A stretch of 10,634 nucleotides of DNA from CAXQRU01 sp964226685 (GTDB lineage Bacteria; Pseudomonadota; Gammaproteobacteria; Pseudomonadales; Cellvibrionaceae): positions 1 to 10,634 of the forward strand of contig CAXQRU010000072.1 of assembly GCA_964226685.1 (NCBI GenBank), read 5' to 3'. Every line of letters starts with the position of its first letter. Positions within the stretch are counted from its first letter, which is position 1. The notes under the pieces are model-generated. The model was not told the DNA's origin. It did not search any database and was given only the letters and a program-made list of their open reading frames with translations. Below, piece by piece: positions 6,577 through 10,634 of the stretch. The translations under genes and the position numbers were made by a program.

Positions 6577-7089
6577 ATGTGTGAGGATTTAATTCGACAA
6601 GCTCAACAGGGTGATCGTCATGCCTTTGAAGCTGTTTTGACAAAACATTACGATACTTTGTATCGCTTTGCCTACAAATGGTGTGGTCATCAAGCCGATG
6701 CGCAAGATATTGCGCAGTTAGCGTGCCTCAAGCTTGCTAATGGTATTGGTCAATTTCGTTTTCAGGCGAGCTTTACCAGTTGGCTGTATCGATTGGTGAT
6801 CAATTGTGCAAAAGATTGGCAAAGAAGCCAGTCTCGGCATCTGCATGAAGAATTACCCATGGATGTCGAGTTGAAGGGGAGTTTAGACCACCCAATACTC
6901 CTCGGACAGTTATTAACACAGTTAGAACGATTAGGTGAGGGTATGAAAGAAGCCCTATTATTGGTACATATTGAGGGCTTAACTCATAAAGAAGCAGCGG
7001 AAGTGCTCGAAGTGAAAGAGAGTACGGTATCTTGGCGTCTGCACGAAATTCGTAAACACTTAAAACCCTGGTTTGAGGAGCTGCTATGA
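6577..7089 (+). CDS. ECF-type RNA polymerase sigma-70 factor
   Basis: This is an alternative sigma factor that directs RNA polymerase to a small regulon, usually in response to an envelope or stress signal. The 170-aa product has only the two core regions. Region 2 is at about 1-85 (LIRQAQQGDRHAFEAV, YDTLYRFAYKW, DAQDIAQLACLKLA, FTSWLYRLVINCAKDWQR). Region 4 is at about 110-166 (LERLGEGMKEALLLVHIEGL, THKEAAEVLEVKESTVSWRL as the helix-turn-helix). The ATG at 6577 is preferred; a TTG at 6568 would add three residues, and neither has a strong RBS. The stop overlaps the next gene's start as ATGA (7086-7089), so the two are translationally coupled. That arrangement is typical of a sigma factor with its regulator. 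The subgroup and target promoters are not determined. Confidence 0.92.
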   Translation: MCEDLIRQAQQGDRHAFEAVLTKHYDTLYRFAYKWCGHQADAQDIAQLACLKLANGIGQFRFQASFTSWLYRLVINCAKDWQRSQSRHLHEELPMDVELKGSLDHPILLGQLLTQLERLGEGMKEALLLVHIEGLTHKEAAEVLEVKESTVSWRLHEIRKHLKPWFEELL

Positions 7090-8246
7090 ATGATGATGCC
7101 CTAAGACCTTTGTTTGACGATATTCCCAAACCTAGTGAAAACGAGAAAAAAGCAGCCATTAACTTAGCTATGGCTGAGTTTGATCGGGCTCAGTTGGCAA
7201 CAAAAAGCGCGTCAGCGCCTTGGTATATTCGTTTTAAAAATACCTTGTTGTACTCAGGCGCGGTGAGCTTTTCTGTTCTTGTCCTTGGTGTATGGGTGGT
7301 CAATACTCAAGTTGATCCCGCACTACATTCGCCTCCAATGGCGATCGCACCAGCTCCTGTGGAGTTAGTTGAACCCGAGGCACCTACTGAAGTTGCAATG
7401 GAAGAAATGCCCAAGCCTGCAGCTAAAATGGCTCAAAGCTCTGAAGCTCAGCCAATGTTAGAAGATAGAATAAGCCCGGAAGTTGCTGCTCAAATGGATG
7501 AAAGCTCGTTTGAGAAAGATGAAATGGCAGCAAATGCCAGTCGCTATACGATGGGTGTTGCTGAGGCTGAGTCGGCTAGTGCATTAGAGAGAAAAGACAA
7601 AAACGCTGATCGGCAAAGACCGGCTGAGGCAGTAAAAACGGAGGCGCGAGAGCAAGGACATTGGCTCCAGCAAATAGAACAAGGGTCTTTGCCAGATCAA
7701 AGCACTATTGATGCGCAAGCCATTATCGATTCTTTCAGCTATGGTTTGCCAGGTGTACCTAAGGGGCAGGTGGCCGTTTTTACTGATTGGCGGCCATCCC
7801 CTTGGGGTGGACACTTTTTGTCGGTTTCATTGGTGGGAAACCAAGTGCAAGATCTTAATGTGCTGTTTGAGTTTGATGAGCGTATGGAGCCCTATAGACT
7901 TGGAGGGCAATCGTTAGAAAATCAGATTCAATTTGAAACCTTGTCCGAAAATCAGGTGCATACCTTAGTGTTTTCGTTGAATTCAATTGAGGGAGCTTTG
8001 GGCAAAATGCGTCTACGTTATTTGTCGGATGGTGAGCGGGTAGACAATGAGATCGATATCTCAGCCCAAGAAATGGAGGGTTTAAACTTTGCTCCTGTAG
8101 TGGCCAGCTTTGCAGATTTATTAAAAAATCGTGAGCAATCTATTTATGATTTTAAGGCCATTATTGATTATGCGGAGCAGCAGAACTTTAACCAGTCATC
8201 GTTTATTGATTTGTTGAAAAAAGCCCAGAATTTGTATCAGCCGTGA
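7086..8246 (+). CDS. YfbK-like membrane protein lacking the VWA domain; candidate anti-sigma partner
   Basis: The 386-aa product has four parts. A cytoplasmic segment (1-50; SENEKKAAINLAMAEFDRAQ) resembles the N-terminus of proteobacterial YfbK-type VWA proteins. One membrane helix follows (about 53-72), then a Pro/Glu/Ala-rich periplasmic linker (about 75-190). The C-terminal part looks like the two flanks of YfbK proteins joined together. Residues 193-250 (WLQQIEQGSLPDQSTIDAQ, FSYGLPGVP, SPWGGHFLSVSLVGN) match the segment normally just before the VWA domain. Residues 255-383 (VQDLNVLFEFDE, MEPYRLGGQSLENQ, MRLRYLSDGE, VVASFADLLKN, FIDLLKKAQNL) match what follows it (DUF3520-like). The ~180-aa VWA domain with its metal site (DxSxS) is absent. 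Coupling to the sigma gene suggests it binds the sigma factor through its N-terminus. This is inference, since no ZAS zinc motif is present. The family match is from memory of the motifs. Confidence 0.8.
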   Translation: MNDDALRPLFDDIPKPSENEKKAAINLAMAEFDRAQLATKSASAPWYIRFKNTLLYSGAVSFSVLVLGVWVVNTQVDPALHSPPMAIAPAPVELVEPEAPTEVAMEEMPKPAAKMAQSSEAQPMLEDRISPEVAAQMDESSFEKDEMAANASRYTMGVAEAESASALERKDKNADRQRPAEAVKTEAREQGHWLQQIEQGSLPDQSTIDAQAIIDSFSYGLPGVPKGQVAVFTDWRPSPWGGHFLSVSLVGNQVQDLNVLFEFDERMEPYRLGGQSLENQIQFETLSENQVHTLVFSLNSIEGALGKMRLRYLSDGERVDNEIDISAQEMEGLNFAPVVASFADLLKNREQSIYDFKAIIDYAEQQNFNQSSFIDLLKKAQNLYQP

Positions 8247-8258
8247 TAGGATATGCGA

Positions 8259-8897
8259 CTACTCTTCAAGCATAGCCTTTAGATCCTCCAGTCTCTGTGC
8301 ATTTTCCTCTTTTGAAAGCGGGGTTTCTATACTCTCGGGTAGAGCCTCTTGTTTAATTTCCGGTAACTTTTCACCTTGTAACAGCGCCAGTCGTCTTTTC
8401 TCGAAGTGTTCTTTGAAAACGGGGTAGGTCACCCGTTCAGGGTTGTTGCCTAGGAAAAACCAGTCACTATCGCGGCCAGCAAAGTATACGATGGGGTGGC
8501 TCCATCGATAGGCTGTTTTAGGGCTGGGGGCATTGCAGGCTTCCAGGTAGGCGCTGCGTACATCGGGTAAGCCGTTGTGTGCAATGCTTTGGCAGGTGCG
8601 AATCACTCGGCTAAGTGTTGGTAAAAAATCAAACTCTTTGATAATAACTTTGACAGCACTTAAAATTACCGTTGGGTGGAACTCTCTTAATGCATCCAAC
8701 CATAGGCGTTTGGCCGCAACAATTGCCGTTTTTTCTTCATAGGCTTTAAAGAAAAGGTGATTGTAGTTAACACTCAACAGCTCGAAGGCTTCGTTAATGG
8801 CTTTGATGCGCTCGTCATCACTTGGCCCAGCTAGTGTCAGCGAGTCTTTCGGCGATGCTGCTGTCTCGGGTTTTGGCGGGGGCGTATTGTTGCTCAT
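8259..8897 (-). CDS. Replication protein P-like helicase loader (lambda P family)
   Basis: The 212-aa product resembles phage lambda replication protein P. P-type proteins bind the DnaB helicase and deliver it to origins. The recognisable part is residues 30-170: INEAFELLSVNYNHLFFKAY, AAKRLWLDALREF, FLPTLSRVIRTCQ, GLPDVRSAYLEACNAPSP, the hallmark YRWSHPIVYFAGRDSDWFFL, and YPVFKEHF. The first 25 residues are a Pro-rich tail and the last 40 are acidic and probably disordered. No Walker motif is present, so it is not a DnaC-type ATPase. The start at 8897 lies within the 3' end of the upstream DnaT-like gene in another frame, an 80-nt overlap. No ATG, and no plausible start with an RBS, lies further in, and no strong RBS precedes 8897. 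Translational coupling is therefore likely. It ends 12 nt from the convergent YfbK-like gene. Confidence 0.8.
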   Translation of the reverse strand: MSNNTPPPKPETAASPKDSLTLAGPSDDERIKAINEAFELLSVNYNHLFFKAYEEKTAIVAAKRLWLDALREFHPTVILSAVKVIIKEFDFLPTLSRVIRTCQSIAHNGLPDVRSAYLEACNAPSPKTAYRWSHPIVYFAGRDSDWFFLGNNPERVTYPVFKEHFEKRRLALLQGEKLPEIKQEALPESIETPLSKEENAQRLEDLKAMLEE

Positions 8898-10104
8898 GAT
8901 AGTTGGCCCATTGGCGTTTTATGTGGTGTAAAAATACATTATCCCAGCTATGCCGGGGTTCTGCTCGGTTTGTCCAGTATAAAATAAATTCAGGCACTTG
9001 TGCGTCGATAAATTCACGAGGAATGTCTACCTGGCGAATCAATACCTCCATACAATCAGCTGATGGGTTCCAGTTTTTATCCATGGGTACTGGGTCTGGG
9101 TTTTGTTTTATGCCAGCTTTCACAAAGCGCCATTGTTGGCTAACGTGCTCGGCAAATAGCGTGCCCCATTCAGAGTAGAAGGCATTTTTTTCCATCCACT
9201 TATGTATGAATTCAGGTATGCAGTCATTGATAAATGGCAGGTCGATGGCGCAGCTAAATCTCAAATAATCAATGGTGTGTTGTGCCGGTTGCCAATTTGG
9301 TCTCATGGGCGTGCTTTGCTTTTTATCCAAAAATGGTGTGTCTTGTTTGCTCCAGTCCTCTTTGACCCAGGAAAAAAAGCTCATACCCCAATCTTTTTGG
9401 GTTGTTCCAGATTGGCTGTGGTACTGCATAAATCGAGCCTGTGATTTATTGACGAACGCACTGGGAATACCTTCTTGAGCGAGTTGCTGTAGCACGGTAT
9501 CGCTTGGTTGCCACTGGGAAGGTAAGGGTTGAGCCTGCTGCTTTCTGGCAATGTCTTGGACTTTGTATTCCCATTTACGCTTCACATCACTGATAAACTT
9601 GGCTCCCCATGAATGCTGTGGACTGCCACGATCACGCCAGTACTGAACGAATTGGGGTATGCACTCGTTGGCAAAATGTCGGGGAATACCGAGTTGGCTA
9701 AGGTTGGCATAAACATCATCGCCAGGTTTCCAGCTATCGCCAATCAGTTGTGCGGGTCGATTCAGCTGGCGAGTTTCCCTTGGGTTCTGAGGTATGGTTC
9801 GATCGATTTGATTGAAGGCAAAGTACAGAGTTTTATCCTCACTAAGAGGGGCTGAGCGAACCAATAGCTGATTGTGATCTCTCAGTTGTTGAACAATTCT
9901 CTGTAAATCGAGAACGTCCCAGAAGGGGAGTGCTTCTTGTAATTGCTCTTTTGGGATCGAGAACCACTCCTTACCATTGCTGGTTTGGCCGCTGCGGTAA
10001 TGGGTCATATCCTCAAGTCGAGCCATTAATAGAGCGGCTTCAACCCCGAGTTCTAGGGCTTTTGAGGGATATAAAAGAATGGGTTTGTCGTTTGGATGCG
10101 TCAT
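8818..10104 (-). CDS. Replication protein with four tandem DnaT-type domains
   Basis: DnaT is a primosome protein that helps hand DnaB helicase to DNA. Enterobacterial DnaT (~180 aa) has one C-terminal domain of this type; this 428-aa protein has four. They are at residues 124-180, 197-253, 270-327 and 344-400, each with the pattern W-x-P ... gIP ... F-x-x-Y/K-W ... W-G/D-x-x-F ... V/I-K-x-x-W (e.g. SWKPGDDVYANLSQLGIP, FVQYWRDRG, SWGAKFISDVKRKW). Copy 2 is the most divergent, with YH in place of YW. Residues 8-85 (ILLYPSKALELGVEAALLMA, WFSIPKEQLQEALPFWDV, LQRIVQQLRDHNQLLV) look like a winged-helix replication-initiator domain. The C-terminal tail TRDSSIAERLADTSWAK lies in the overlap with the P-like gene. 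The ATG at 10104 has no strong RBS but is ~26 nt downstream of a good promoter. It is probably a helicase-loading or restart factor working with its operon partner. Confidence 0.85.
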   Translation of the reverse strand: MTHPNDKPILLYPSKALELGVEAALLMARLEDMTHYRSGQTSNGKEWFSIPKEQLQEALPFWDVLDLQRIVQQLRDHNQLLVRSAPLSEDKTLYFAFNQIDRTIPQNPRETRQLNRPAQLIGDSWKPGDDVYANLSQLGIPRHFANECIPQFVQYWRDRGSPQHSWGAKFISDVKRKWEYKVQDIARKQQAQPLPSQWQPSDTVLQQLAQEGIPSAFVNKSQARFMQYHSQSGTTQKDWGMSFFSWVKEDWSKQDTPFLDKKQSTPMRPNWQPAQHTIDYLRFSCAIDLPFINDCIPEFIHKWMEKNAFYSEWGTLFAEHVSQQWRFVKAGIKQNPDPVPMDKNWNPSADCMEVLIRQVDIPREFIDAQVPEFILYWTNRAEPRHSWDNVFLHHIKRQWANYHEQQYAPAKTRDSSIAERLADTSWAK

Positions 10105-10136
10105 GAGCTAATGGTAACAGCATACGCTGGCTTGTA

Positions 10137-10165
10137 AAAATATTTTACGTGATATTGTGTGTCAA
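10137..10165 (-). promoter_or_regulatory. Sigma-70 promoter of the DnaT-like/P-like operon
   Basis: On the minus strand, TTGACA (10165-10160, perfect -35) is followed after 17 nt by TATTTT (10142-10137). The start would be near 10130, giving a ~25-nt leader. A 10-bp perfect palindrome CAAGCGCTTG (10163-10172) overlaps the -35 and could be an operator. Confidence 0.7.
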
Positions 10166-10190
10166 GCGCTTGCTGCTGTGCAAAATCCAG

Positions 10191-10218
10191 TTGACTTATA
10201 GCCTTTAGCCTATATAAT
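10191..10218 (+). promoter_or_regulatory. Sigma-70 promoter of the cold-shock gene
   Basis: TTGACT (10191-10196) and a perfect TATAAT (10213-10218) are 16 nt apart. The start near 10225 gives a ~150-nt untranslated leader, as is usual for cspA-type genes. It is back-to-back with the divergent replication promoter, with the -35 boxes 25 bp apart. Confidence 0.75.
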
Positions 10219-10236
10219 TTGAAATAGGTTGAAAGT

Positions 10237-10281
10237 ATGACTTCTATTTATTTTGCTCCATTTACGATGCCTTACCTGTAG
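10237..10281 (+). CDS. Possible 14-codon upstream ORF in the csp leader
   Basis: ATG at 10237 opens MTSIYFAPFTMPYL and ends at TAG (10279-10281), inside the predicted csp leader. AGG (10226-10228) is 8 nt upstream, right at the predicted 5' end of the transcript. The stop codon is in the first copy of an 8-bp direct repeat CCTGTAGT (10275-10282, 10290-10297). It could be a leader peptide that modulates csp, or a chance ORF. Confidence 0.25.
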   Translation: MTSIYFAPFTMPYL

Positions 10282-10373
10282 TAGCTCGTCCTGTAGTGTT
10301 TAAGTAATAGCCTGTCTTCTACCCTGAATGCCCTTATGGGTGAACAAATTATTATTAATAGGATACATTTATT

Positions 10374-10580
10374 ATGTCTAAAGTTACCGGTACCGTAAAA
10401 TGGTTCAACGAAGCGAAAGGTTTTGGTTTTATTGAGCAGGACTCAGGCCCTGACGTTTTCGCTCACTACAGCGCCATTCAAGGTTCAGGCTTTAAAACAC
10501 TAGCTGAAGGTCAAAAAGTTGAGTTTTCAGTCACTAGCGGTCAAAAAGGCCCACAAGCTGAGAACATTGTTGCTATCTAA
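10374..10580 (+). CDS. Cold-shock protein, CspA family (single cold-shock domain)
   Basis: This small cytoplasmic protein binds single-stranded RNA and DNA and acts as an RNA chaperone. The 68-aa product is one complete five-strand OB-fold: GTVKWFNEAKGFGFI carries RNP1 (KGFGFI), DVFAHYSAI carries RNP2 (the common His-Phe form is VFVH; here VFAHY), and EGQKVEFSV and GPQAENIVAI close the barrel. The start is ATG 10374 with AGGA (10360-10363) 10 nt upstream. The promoter and long leader suit post-transcriptional, temperature-dependent control, but I see no clear match to the E. coli cold box. Several paralogues are usual, so I do not assign a letter (cspA, cspD, capB). Confidence 0.96.
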   Translation: MSKVTGTVKWFNEAKGFGFIEQDSGPDVFAHYSAIQGSGFKTLAEGQKVEFSVTSGQKGPQAENIVAI

Positions 10581-10599
10581 GCAATTGATTTCTTTATAG

Positions 10600-10612
10600 A
10601 AAGGCGGCCTTG
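10600..10612 (+). terminator. Possible first arm of the csp terminator, cut by the fragment end
   Basis: GAAAGGCGGCCTTG lies about 20 nt after the csp stop and looks like the G+C-rich left arm and loop start of a terminator hairpin. The sequence stops at the adapter before any right arm or T-run. The short internal pairing AAGG-CGG-CCTT is also possible. Confidence 0.3.
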
Positions 10613-10634
10613 AGATCGGAAGAGCACACGTCTG
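10613..10634. other. Illumina TruSeq adapter remnant (not genomic)
   Basis: The window ends with AGATCGGAAGAGCACACGTC plus TG, the start of the TruSeq adapter and the exact reverse complement of bases 1-20. The apparent 20-bp inverted terminal repeat is therefore a library artefact. Confidence 0.98.

Noticed and set aside
6800..7159. 119-aa minus-strand ORF
   Set aside because: It is antisense to the sigma factor region 4 and the start of the next gene, both clearly coding on the plus strand.
8903..9855. Plus-strand ORFs (68-91 aa) across this stretch
   Set aside because: All are antisense to the DnaT-array gene, whose repeated domain pattern proves the minus-strand reading. They show no RBS or family motifs.
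1..10634. Inverted terminal repeats of a mobile element
   Set aside because: The matching ends are TruSeq adapter, and no transposase or integrase is present.

Overview
This is a piece of a bacterial chromosome, most likely from a marine-type gammaproteobacterium. The evidence is moderate G+C, closely packed genes, an Aap-type amino-acid ABC operon, a DnaT-like replication gene and a CspA-family gene with sigma-70-type promoters. No RNA gene or marker that would fix the genus is present. The first 20 and last 22 bases are Illumina TruSeq adapter in inverted orientation, so natural sequence runs only from 21 to 10612. The same adapter on both ends of a ~10.6 kb molecule suggests an amplified-fragment (synthetic long read) product.

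Region 1 (21-5874) is a complete general L-amino-acid ABC transporter operon: aapJ (periplasmic binding protein), aapQ and aapM (permeases) and aapP (ATPase). It is preceded by a leader rich in dyad symmetry, including a 26-bp perfect palindrome, and closed by a UUCG-loop terminator. A stem-loop lies between aapJ and aapQ. The striking gene is aapM, about twice the usual length. Two related cadherin/Ig-like beta domains and one helical segment are inserted in its periplasmic loops, while the permease core is intact.

Region 2 (5900-8246) holds a small HExxH lipoprotein, then an ECF sigma factor coupled by an ATGA overlap to a single-pass membrane protein. That protein looks like a YfbK-type VWA protein from which the VWA domain has been cleanly removed, leaving the N-terminal and C-terminal (DUF3520-like) flanks. 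By position it is a candidate anti-sigma factor or signal receiver.

Region 3 (8259-10165, minus strand) is a two-gene replication module. The first gene encodes a protein with an N-terminal winged-helix-like region and four tandem DnaT-type domains. It overlaps by 80 nt a gene for a lambda-P-like helicase-loader protein. No phage structural or integration genes are nearby, so the pair looks domesticated.

Region 4 (10191-10612) is a single-domain cold-shock protein gene, divergent from the replication module. It has a strong promoter, a ~150-nt leader that holds a possible 14-codon upstream ORF, and what may be the first arm of its terminator at the fragment edge.
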